Positions 38,794-64,000 of a stretch of DNA of 64,000 bases are shown piece after piece (positions within the stretch are counted from its first letter, which is position 1; every line of letters begins with the position of its first letter). This stretch comes from Cristatella mucedo (lineage: Eukaryota > Bryozoa > Phylactolaemata > Cristatellidae), in the NCBI GenBank assembly GCA_009760855.2, contig WPIO01000125.1, positions 305,001 to 369,000 on the forward strand, in the 5' to 3' direction. The notes below the pieces were generated by a model that had not been told where the DNA came from, did no database searches, and saw nothing but the letters and a program-made list of their open reading frames with translations. Position numbers and translations under genes: made by a program.

Positions 38794-40446
38794 GGACGCA
38801 GCCTTGCGGCAGGCCACGGCTGAGCTACAGCAGGTCAGTGCAGGCGAGGTTTAATAGGGGCAGGGACACGTGGGCAGCTCAGCATCTAGGTGTGGCAGCC
38901 TAGGTCAGGCGCTCGAGTGTTTTCGTTGCCCAGTACCCTCGAAGGCACTATGGGTGCTGCTCACCGGTCTTGTGCCAAGAAGAACGGCAGCTGACCACGA
39001 GTAGCTGTGAAGCAGCACTACTTAGTGGCAGTGGCTGCTGCTGCTCCCCCCCCCCCCCAGTCGGTAACCCATTTTTTCATCCAGAAGCCGGGAGAGCTGC
39101 TGCTTTCGCAATTCTTTGCAGAATGAGTGCGATAGCCAGAACTTAAAGGTTTCGAAACTTATAGTTTTCTGAATGAGGAAGCACGAGGAAGATCGAAGCA
39201 TGCATTGCAGTTGAGTTTGCTACCAGTTAAGTGCCAGGATTGGGAAAAGCCTGGGTGAGAAATGAAAAGAGGCACCACATTGAAGGGTGGACCAAAATGA
39301 CAGTCTGCAAGAAAGAGAGAAAGGGAAATACGTAAGAGAGAGAGAGAGAAAGCATGCCGACGATTCTGTGCACGTGGGTAAGGTCTCATCGTCAGTCAGA
39401 GGTTTTTTTTGGGGGTCATGTACTACAATCCAGGTTTCCTATGTCTATCACCACCTGCCAAACAGAGTGCTGTCAGCATCCCGGGGTATCGGCTTCGGCA
39501 ATTGCAAATCAGAGACTGTAGGTGTCTTGCGGCTTATAAAAACAAACACTTGCAGGGAAGAGGCCAACTCTGCGATTGGGTCGGCCACCAATTGCAAATG
39601 GCTGGCTCCTCTGCAAGGGCTACATCTATCAGCCTGCTCCTGGCAATCATGCTCATGCTCTTGTGCTAACGGCTCGACCCAGCCCTTCCCCTTTCTCTTC
39701 TTTTCTCTGTGCCCCACATCTTTGAATGATTGCACTCAACTAGTCAATATGCTGTTGCATCTTGACTACTGTTCGTAGCCATGGTCAATCACCTCTCTGT
39801 GTAAGTCGCTCTTTCTCTCTCTCTGTCTCTTTTTTGCTTGCTCTGTGTGTACGTGTGTATGTGTATGTTGTCCATCGCCTATTGTCTCTCTAAGTGAGCA
39901 TGCCTTACCAATGCAGTCCGGTATGACCTGGAAATATATCAAAGAAATGTGTGCAGGCACGGCCACTTACCATCTTGGCTGACTGGCAGCTGGGCCGAGA
40001 TGAGGCATCTCGGCACTCTCGTTCGGCACTCTCCTCCCACAATGGCCAGTGCCAAGTTCCAAGGCGCCTGATGGATCTAGCGCCGGCTTCGAGCACCTCA
40101 CCAATGAGCTGTCTGATGAGGCGTGGCTCTGTCCCCCCCCCCCAGGAGCACTTCACGGAGGAGCAGTCTTCCAATATCCATCTGGCTCCAGCCATCTGTT
40201 GCTGCACGAGCTGCCTCTGCTGCTGTGGCTGTGGCTGCGGTTGTGGCTGAGGCTGCAGCTTCTGCTGCCGACCCGGTGCTGCCCAGGGGATGGAATGGAG
40301 GTGCCTTGAGGAGGAGGGACAGTGCTACCTTTCTTTTTTTCGTTCGGCTGAGAGAAGTACCCTGGAGTGACCCACGCGAGCCGACGGCAGCAGCCGCAAG
40401 GCAAGCTGACCCTGCTTGCTCGCCCGTCGGCTCTTCCTCTTCCCGC
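38791..40446. other. Unassigned sequence upstream of the FGFR-like gene
   Basis: No supported exon. A short + frame at 39,598-39,669 would give a hydrophobic 23-residue peptide, but it has a stop and no usable donor site. Probably intron or intergenic. Confidence 0.4.
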
Positions 40447-40479
40447 ATGGGAGGAGTTGAGCGGTTCACCGGCAGGCAC

Positions 40480-40510
<31 letters not shown>

Positions 40511-40547
40511 ATCCGCCCGCAGTGGCAGTTGCTGCAGCTGCATACAT
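40447..40547 (+). CDS. Candidate signal-peptide exon A (uncertain)
   Basis: ATG opens a frame with a charged start (MGGVERFTGRH), a run of ten leucines from a CTG repeat and an AVAVAAAA cleavage-like stretch, then a good donor (CAT|GTGAGC). Residue pattern and position suit a secreted or membrane receptor. The exit phase is 2, whereas the first secure FGFR exon needs phase 1, so an extra exon would be required. The leucines may just reflect a CTG microsatellite. Confidence 0.2.
40482..40510. repeat. (CTG)n trinucleotide repeat
   Basis: Nine to ten CTG units. Confidence 0.95.
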
Positions 40548-40762
40548 GTGAGCTGAAGGGGTGGTACCCACCCTGCAGCTCACTTGATTCATGTATCGTT
40601 GGCCTGGCCATCGCATTGCCTCGCTCCGACGATCGCTCCGACGATCGTGGAACCGTGCGCTGCAGCCCTACAGTTGCCAGAGAAGACCGGGCAAGCTGCA
40701 CACGTCGGCCACACGTCGAGGAAAGTAGCAGTTGAAGCAGCTGGAACAGCATCTACCCGAGG

Positions 40763-40937
40763 ATGCTGCTGTTCCGCCGATCTTCCAGGCTGCACTCCGT
40801 CGGCCCGATGATCTTACCGCTATTAGTAATTTCGGCGATCGGCACCAATGATGCTGTATCATCGACACCGATGCTACAGTCAACACCGTCGCAATTACTA
40901 TCCCGACCTTCGTCACCCTCGAACTCTCATCGAATAG
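40763..40937 (+). CDS. Candidate signal-peptide exon B of the FGFR-like gene (uncertain)
   Basis: ATG opens a 58-codon frame: an Arg-rich start (MLLFRRSSRLHSVGP), a hydrophobic core (MILPLLVISAIG) and a small-residue stretch (TNDA) typical of a cleavage region, then a Ser/Pro-rich tail. It ends at TAG|GTAGAG, a weak donor, in phase 1. That is exactly the phase needed by the exon at 45,980, and joining them creates a Gly codon. With this exon the spliced frame totals 905 codons including stop. Against it: about 5 kb of intron and the weak donor. Confidence 0.33.
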
Positions 40938-41203
40938 GTAGAGTGAACTGTGCAACTACCTTTATTCGGCTGCCAGTGTCTGTCTGCGTCGGCCTTCATG
41001 TCTTGTACAACTCGCATGTCTTGTACAGCTCTCAGTCTGCTCGGTGACAACACCCCTTGAACTAGCTCGGTCCGGTTTTCGAGTAGCCCAGGCTTGCTGT
41101 CCCCCCTATTGACAACAGGGGAAGATTCATTTGGTGGACATTGCAGCCGTCGGCAAGCACAGCTGCACCGCGTTTGAGCGAGCCCTTTGACACAAGCTTC
41201 CTC

Positions 41204-41206
<3 letters not shown>

Positions 41207-41238
<32 letters not shown>

Positions 41239-41253
41239 TGTGTGTGTGTGTGT
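41207..41253. repeat. (TG)n microsatellite
   Basis: TG repeat with one CGCG interruption. Confidence 0.95.
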
Positions 41254-41819
41254 AAGTGTGGACATATGTGTTTGTGTTGAGTGCTCGCATGCGTGAGTTG
41301 ATATTTCTGTGAGCCAGATGGAGAGAGCTGGGAAGGTCTCTCCTCTCGAGTGCCATACGGCCTAGTGAAGCTGAGCCCCTTAATTAGTGGATAATTAATT
41401 GCCTATTTCATTAATGAGCTGACGCACGTTTTACAGCCAGCAGTAATGCAGGCGGTGTCACTGCCAACATACAACATGTCTGCTGAGGCTGGTGAAATAA
41501 TCGGGGGGGGGGGAAGAGAAGGCAGTAGACAGTGAGAGGAAGAAAAGAGATCAGCTGACAAGAGAAAACGAGAAGGAGACAGAGGAAAAGGGGCTGAGGG
41601 AAGAAAGGCCTGCTGGATTGATATGTATATAGAGTAAGGTAGATGGCTGGAAAGAACTCTAGAAAATAGCCTGGCGACTGACTAGTTCATAGTGCTACCT
41701 GTCACAACATGACAGACTTTGACGTTTTTAACGTTTTCATCTAAAAGCGATCAAGAAACTGTATTTGGCCTACAGATGCATCTGTATAGTCTTTGCGTGC
41801 ATGTACATGCTTACACTAT

Positions 41820-41965
41820 GCCTGCTGCTTGCAGATGTTACCACCAATCATTTGGTAATGCTTTCTATACAGCATATGTAAAGTGCCTAGAAAGAGATTC
41901 AGTTATCTGAGGGTGCTATGTAAATGCATTATAATTATTATTATTGTGATTATTATTATTATACT
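41820..41965 (+). mobile_element. LINE 3' end (CR1/L2-type)
   Basis: CACCAATCATTTGGTAATGC, AAAGTGCCTAGAAAGAGATT and a TTATTATTATT tail match the 3' end of the family in sense orientation. Confidence 0.75.
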
Positions 41966-44313
41966 CTACACACTTACACATACACTCACCCAAACGCAAA
42001 CTCGAATTCTTCCACGGGCACCCATAGTGGTGGACTGCATATGCTGAAAAACGGTAGCAAGAGAGTGGCCTGCAGCCAGATCGGCTGCCATACGCTTGTG
42101 ACAGGCGTGAGGGTTTCAGGCTTTGCAGACAGCTTCCTTGGCCGGGGACTTAGGTGTGAGGCTTGGCATAAGGCACTAACTAGAATCAGCTCTGTGCTCA
42201 TCTGGATCGAAATGCTGGCCGAAAGGCCTTGTCACTCGTGCCGCACTTGCAAGCCTCTGGCCTATCACCTCTGGCATGCAGTGGGGCAGCACTTTCGGGC
42301 AGTTCGGGTGGTGGATGTGGGACACTGGGAGCTGGTGACACTTGCACCTGCTGTATGTGACCTCCTGAGATCTGCCACCGAGGAGCATGCTGTCAGTGGC
42401 AGCAAAGACCGGTGAGAAACAGCCTCCGGCTTCAGCTCCTGCTACTGCCTGGCCTCCTTCGTAGGCTGGACAGCAGAGCTTCAGCTGCCGGGCATGCCTC
42501 CTGCATCAGCAGTAAGGAGTAAGTCAGCGAGAGCATTGAGAGCCAGTAGGAAAGCAGTCGCCGATCAGAACCGCGGGGCGCCAGGTGCCTAATTGAATAT
42601 GGCAGCCGGAATTACCAGATCTCAAGAAGGAAAACACCGACGATAATTTACTTTAAGCTGGCTTGCATGTTTGGGCTGACTTCATCTTTGGCTCATCCCG
42701 TGGTCCGAGCCGGCCGGCCACGAGTGCCTGCCACGGCAGTGGCAGTCTGCACGACCAGCTACTGCCGTCTGCCATCGAATCAGCCTGTTTATTTTGTGTG
42801 GCAAAGGCAGCCACCTCTACAGCAGCTGAATGCTGGGTGACAAGCGCACTGGCTTGTGCTGCCGAAGACAATCCGACAGCCGTCTTCGGCTGGAGTGAGG
42901 TGCAGATGAGGAAACTGTGGTGGCAGAAGTGGCTGGGATAGCAGCTTTATTTACGTCGGTTCCCCTCAGGAGCAGCAAGCTGTCATCGGTAGCTGGAAGC
43001 TATCATCGTAGGTTCAGCAGCACTTCCCTGCTCTGCTCTACTCTGCATGATCGGTTTGCAGTCTGCAGCCAGCCACTCCCACGTGACTCATCCATCTGCA
43101 ACCTGAGCACCGGCAAGGGTCAATGTTAAGGTTAGAAACCCTATCCCTTTTGAAACAGCAAGAAGAAGCCTGCTTGCTCAGCTGCATCTGCACTGCAGAG
43201 GAAAGAAGAAATTCCGGACGGGGCTGCATTTTCTATAAGCAACTCATTTGTGTGCAGCAGGCTGGACACAGGGAAATAGTAATAGCAGCAATACACAGTC
43301 AAAATCTGTCGCATATTATATGTAATCCGATGCAACCAACCGATCCTTGTGGCACGGCTCAGTCGGGTCAGAAGCTCCCGTGAGCATTCGCCGTAGATGC
43401 TTCGAGTGTTCTCTCTCTCTGCTCTTCATTTCTTTCCTCTTTCACTATGTGACATATCTTGACATCTTGTATTCTCTTCTCTCTCCTCTGCTCTTTCTCC
43501 CACTCCATCACTTTCTCTGTCACTCTCATATCTCTCTCTTTCTCCTCCATCTTCTCTTTCTCTCATTGTAAGTGCCTTTGCCACTCATCAGAAGGCTCAG
43601 TGTCGCCTGCCATTATGTGTATCTTGGCTGCTAGGGACCCCCCCCCCCACTGCTACGGAACCAGTCGGTTTGCAGCAGAGCGAAGTACGAATGGACGTTT
43701 GCCGACCGGAAGTATTGTTTATGCTGCTAAGTGAAGAGGCCTGCTGGAGTTCATTGAGGATGTAAACCGCCAGAACCGGCACGTGCATACTTGGCCATGA
43801 CGGGCGCACATGGCCTCTCAGGCGTGTGCTCTCACAGCCATAAGAATGAAAGCCTGCTCCGAGCTCCTGCTCCAGGAAGCATCTAGGGGTGCAAACGGCT
43901 GTACACAGGTCATTACACAACAGCCCAAGCCTGATTTGCAGGCTTCATCAGCAGCCGTATGCAGTAAAAACAAAGTGGGACCTGTGAGGCTGACTCCTGC
44001 GGCTGCTGATGAACTGTCTATCCATCCCACCGACTCCCAAACCTTTGCGGGCAGCAGTACAGACTCAGTATAGTGCCTGGCTTTGTCTAAAGGCAGCACG
44101 GCTGCTGAAAACCAGATTCAATGCCTGTGCAGTGGTCACAACACTAATAAAGAACATGAAGGCCAGCACGATGAGCGGAGCAATAGCCAGCTAGACTAGA
44201 GCGAATCTCCAGAGGCAACTGGAGACTGCCTATGGCAGTCACAGGTGCTGAACTACATGCCAGGTTACTAATCACTGCCACGGGTGACAGTAGTGGTCAA
44301 CGAGTGCTGACGG

Positions 44314-44315
<2 letters not shown>

Positions 44316-44399
<84 letters not shown>
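44316..44399. repeat. (GA)n microsatellite
   Basis: Pure GA repeat of about 84 bases. Confidence 0.98.
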
Positions 44400-44401
<2 letters not shown>

Positions 44402-44842
44402 CTGAAAAGAGGACGAAGATCCTCCACTATCCCTCAAGAGCAACCAGCAGAAGTGGGTTTGCTGACTCGATGCTGCAGAGGAGGTCGATTGCCCACCCCC
44501 TCCGGGCAATAGCAAATCGTGTGGGCAGTGCATCTACTCGAGGCTGATTGAAAGAAATATTGGAAAAGAAGCTGCCGGAGGCTTGAGACTCTCTTCTCTT
44601 TCTCGGAAGCTCGGAACCAGCCTGGAGCTACTCTCAGGCAAGCACAATTGACTTGAACCACCGGGTAACAGTAAATAACCAATTATCCACTCGGTCTCGG
44701 TTAGATCGGTGGTGGTCTGCACCAAGCCTGAAGAGAAACTGTCCTAAGCGGATCGCCGTCGTGCCTCTGTCGCATGCTCTGGTGCCAGGGACCGGCTGGA
44801 TGGCGCTGGCAGAAGGTCAGAAGAGGGCCTTACACCGGACCA

Positions 44843-44878
44843 CAGGCAGGCAGGCAGGCAGGTAGGCAGGCAGGCAGC
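44843..44878. repeat. (CAGG)n tetranucleotide repeat
   Basis: Nine CAGG-type units, one changed to TAGG. Confidence 0.93.
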
Positions 44879-45629
44879 TTGGCGGATTGCTGGTGGGAAG
44901 GAAGCCTGTTTGAGCTTCTTGCAGTTAGGATTCGGCCGAATCTGGGCAGTCGCAGCAGACAGTGCCAGCGCTGCCCCGAGATCCTCGACGGACTCGTCGT
45001 CATTCGGCTTAACTAATCAGCCGAGTTCTGACCTGGCACCTATCGTATGGCTTTTACTAGTTTACTTATGGTCTTACACTGATTGACATCTGAGCTGCTC
45101 TGGGGGGCACTTGGTGCACGGGCAGATATGGCCACCAGCCACCGACTGGCCAGGCACAACCTCTTTCACTGCAATCTGCAAGACCACACGGGCCATGGAT
45201 TTGGTGGTGTTACGTCGGCAGTGAGCTGGATGCACGCCGAAAAATTGGCCTCTGCTTTGAAACAACTCTATCGCCATAGCATAAGGCATTACAAATGCCT
45301 CCCTTTTCGGTATCAGGTTAAAGATTCAACCCAATTCGACTCGTCCAAAGCAGACACTGTTGTAGTTTGCTACTAATGCAAGCTGATATGCTTACAATCA
45401 CGATTGTGGAAAGTCGAACGTCATAAGACATTACTGCTAGTAGCATGTAAGCTAGGTCTGAAGACTTTGGTTGGAACATGCCAATGCCGAGCTGAATATA
45501 GTCTGCAGCTTCCATCTGTAGTGGTCCGAGAGAGTCAGCAACCGGTGAGGAAACAGGAAATGAGGAAATATGGGGAAAGAGAGGAGATAAGAGAAACAGG
45601 GAGAGACATCAAGAGTAAGAGAAAAGAGA

Positions 45630-45887
<258 letters not shown>

Positions 45888-45979
45888 GCAGAGGTACAGT
45901 GAGAAAGAGATCATGACAGACAGCTTTTGATGAGCATGTAACCACCACGGCAAATGGAAGAGTCAAATGATTGTTGCAG

Positions 45980-52435
<6,456 letters not shown>

Positions 52436-53510
52436 GCGCCGCCTCAGGAGGCCCAGCTCTCTGCCGTAGCCGTGGCGTGCCAGCTACTGCTCTATACATA
52501 CATACATGTGCCGGCGCATGCCTGCCAGCGAGCATGAGCGCCCGGGCGCCTCTGCCGGCTGCGCGCAGTCTGCCGCAGAGCGGACGTCGGGCAAGGGATA
52601 AGCTAGGATGGCCCACGGCGGCAGCCTGCTGATGCTGGCCGATTAGGGTGCCGATCGATCTCCGCGGAGATCGGCTCCGACACATTGATCTCTTTCGCTG
52701 GATGCCGGACGCAGTCGTCGATCGTGCATCGGCCGAACGACAGCTGCCGATGCCTCCCGTGTCTGCCTCTCTTGCTCAATGATGCGCTACGAAGCTGCTG
52801 CAACTCCTGCTGCAGCTACGGCCACTGCACGCCGGCCCTCGCGCACAGACTGGACACGTGAATCTAGTCGGGCCAGGATTGAAAACGGATCACAGTCACC
52901 GTTTTTCGCAAGGCGAGCAAATGCTTTTTCTTTCCTTTGCACGGCAACCGCATGACGTGGTCTGACGACCCCAACTAACCTACAGAACGCTCGAAATGTG
53001 CCCAGCTGCGACTGCCCTGCAGCAAATTCCACGTCGTCGTAACTGACGTGCACTCAGGTTAATGCAAGTACGCTGCATCAGAGTAGCAGCATGTGTGAAC
53101 ACCTTGCATTGGAGTGTGTGGGCTCGTGACATATTTTTGTACATGTAGACAAATCGCCTGTAGCTCAGTGTATCAATCAAGTCGCCTGCATAATTTTGAT
53201 ACGGCCTCACTGCCAACACGAATGTCGGATTTGAACGCCCTACAACGATGTGTTCGGCTCAGTCTATCTAGTCCGGCAGCAGTGTCATCACACGTGCCTT
53301 CGACAGCTGCCCTGAACAGCAGCTACGAGAGCATCGCTGGTGCCCTCCACTCACACTGCAGCTGGCAGACAGCAGAAGAAATATGACGTCACGTCAAAGT
53401 GAGCTGTGGTGTCCATCAGCAGTCGTCGGTGTATTGTGTGCATACCTCATTGGATATATAACTCGCATAGATGACAGTGTATGCATGCTCGTGGTGTCAA
53501 ATACAAACAT
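52436..53510 (+). other. FGFR 3' UTR and intergenic gap
   Basis: No coding potential is supported on either strand. No AATAAA was seen on the + strand; a weak variant AATACA lies near 53,498. The end of the FGFR transcript is therefore uncertain. Confidence 0.45.
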
Positions 53511-53531
53511 CTGGGTACGGTAACGATATTA

Positions 53532-53541
53532 TTTATTTATT
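53532..53541 (-). terminator. Overlapping AATAAA polyadenylation signals for the tankyrase gene
   Basis: The - strand reads AATAAATAAA, two overlapping canonical signals about 345 bases downstream of the tankyrase stop codon. Confidence 0.55.
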
Positions 53542-53883
53542 ATCGCTTCCTACACCACATAGTAAGTAATAGCCGCTTTAGCTCACTGCCCTCCCTGAGC
53601 TGAACAGCCAGGAGCGTGTAGAGTGACACCGACGAGCATGGACAACGATGGAGACTTTGAAGATGTCTCCAAAGCAAGGTTTCCAACTCCGTAAACCAAG
53701 CGGCTAGAGATTAACATGATACACGTCTATGTACAGGTGCAGAAGGTGATCTGCACACGCTTTGGCTGACTGAGCACAAATCGCTGGCTGAGCACAAGGC
53801 GTGCAGCGAGCCAGCCCTGCACGCATCACGGGTGTGAACAGCACGAACAACGCTGACAGTTTTCGGAAGACGCGAGGGGCGAT

Positions 53884-63020
<9,137 letters not shown>

Positions 63021-64000
63021 CTGTAAGATGCACATAGAAACACCATTAAAGAGGGTGAAAATTAGCAAGAAGCACAGCCGGCCAAATGCAGACGTGTCAG
63101 CAGTCTGCCAGCAGCAGGAAAGAGCTACCAGCTTGTGGGGAAGGAACATCACACGGGCCTGCATAGCAACAGCTGCTGATTAGAGATGTAAGCATCGAGC
63201 TAAGCAATTCGGCAGTGTGCCCAGCTCGGAATGACAATACAGAGACCCACTTGTGGTTTACAGATTCCAATTCCAGCTGTTAAATCTCGGCTCAAGGTGA
63301 ATCTGTCACTGTTCCTGAAGTTGGTTGAACTGCCACTTGCACCAACTGCATGGGGTTGATACGACTGCACAGGGGTGGTATGTTCTGTGCTAATGCCATC
63401 GTTTAGCAAACTAGTTCTCCTATGCTAAAGACCAACCGTCCACAGAAAAACTCAAGAAGGGACAAATTGAAGGAATAACCATTTTTAGGGTCTTCAGCCA
63501 CAACCCCCTTGGTGAGAATTTACTAGGGCAAGACAACCGTGACCCAGACCTGGAGGCATTGTCTCATATCTGGAGTGAAGGGTAGCTGGTTTGAGAAAAC
63601 GAAACATTTTGACAATAAACCACCTGTTAATAGATCAAGCTTTAACCACATTTTTTTGAGAGGCAGCGGATTGTTCCCACACTCGTGGGTCAACAGGGCT
63701 TAACTTTTACTCGATTGGTTCAGAGAACAGTAAAGAGCAGCAGGGTGTAGCCAGGAAGTTAGCAATGGAGAAGTCTATTGTGGAAGTGTAGGAGACCTCG
63801 GAGGATGGCGAATCCTCCAATTTTGCATAGAGCTCTAGGCCTTATGATTAGTCACTATGTAGCCGTTTGCTCAGTCTCACTGTACATGTCCTTAGGGCAC
63901 AATGCAGGTTAATGCTCATGCACCAAGCTGGACTAGAATAGGAATGCCAAGATAGTAGATTCCTTTTCTTTTTCGTATTGGTTAGGCAGCATATTTATTG
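63021..64000 (-). other. Upstream tankyrase intron, no exon seen
   Basis: No SAM or ankyrin sequence is readable on the - strand. This is consistent with an intron extending beyond the window. Confidence 0.6.

Noticed and set aside
39598-39669. Hydrophobic 23-residue frame as an FGFR signal peptide
   Set aside because: It ends in a stop and has no acceptable donor to join the Ig exons.

Overview
Eukaryotic, almost certainly invertebrate animal, genomic DNA: spliced genes with GT-AG introns, dense interspersed retroelements, many long dinucleotide microsatellites and CpG-rich blocks. The species cannot be named from the sequence. The LINE and tRNA-SINE types recall marine invertebrates, but that is only an impression.

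Two genes are well supported and converge tail to tail. On the + strand, 45,980-52,435 encodes a fibroblast growth factor receptor: three Ig-like domains, one transmembrane helix, a juxtamembrane segment and a split tyrosine kinase ending in an EYLDL motif and a short Ser-rich tail. Twelve exons join with matching intron phases, and a thirteenth 57-bp exon is also phase compatible. The signal-peptide exon is not certain; two candidates lie at 40.4-40.9 kb. The CpG-rich stretch at about 33.9-37.6 kb is a plausible promoter/5' region. On the - strand, 63,020-53,884 encodes the catalytic (PARP) domain of a tankyrase in five phase-matched exons. Its ankyrin and SAM exons must lie beyond the right edge. 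The two stop codons are about 1.45 kb apart.

The left half (1-33 kb) shows no convincing host gene. It holds several 5'-truncated copies of a CR1/L2-type LINE, two families of tRNA-derived SINEs, one of which shares its 3' tail with the LINE, a broken Ty3/Gypsy pol fragment, a MITE-like element and a diverged pair of an unclassified repeat. One pair of LINE 3' ends (15.9 kb and 32.5 kb, opposite strands) is nearly identical, implying recent activity.

33-46 kb is GC-rich to mixed, packed with GA/CT, TA, CGC and CTG microsatellites and a near-perfect 45-bp hairpin. The tankyrase introns carry further SINE and LINE fragments and microsatellites. No rRNA, stand-alone tRNA, CRISPR array or prokaryotic-type feature was found.
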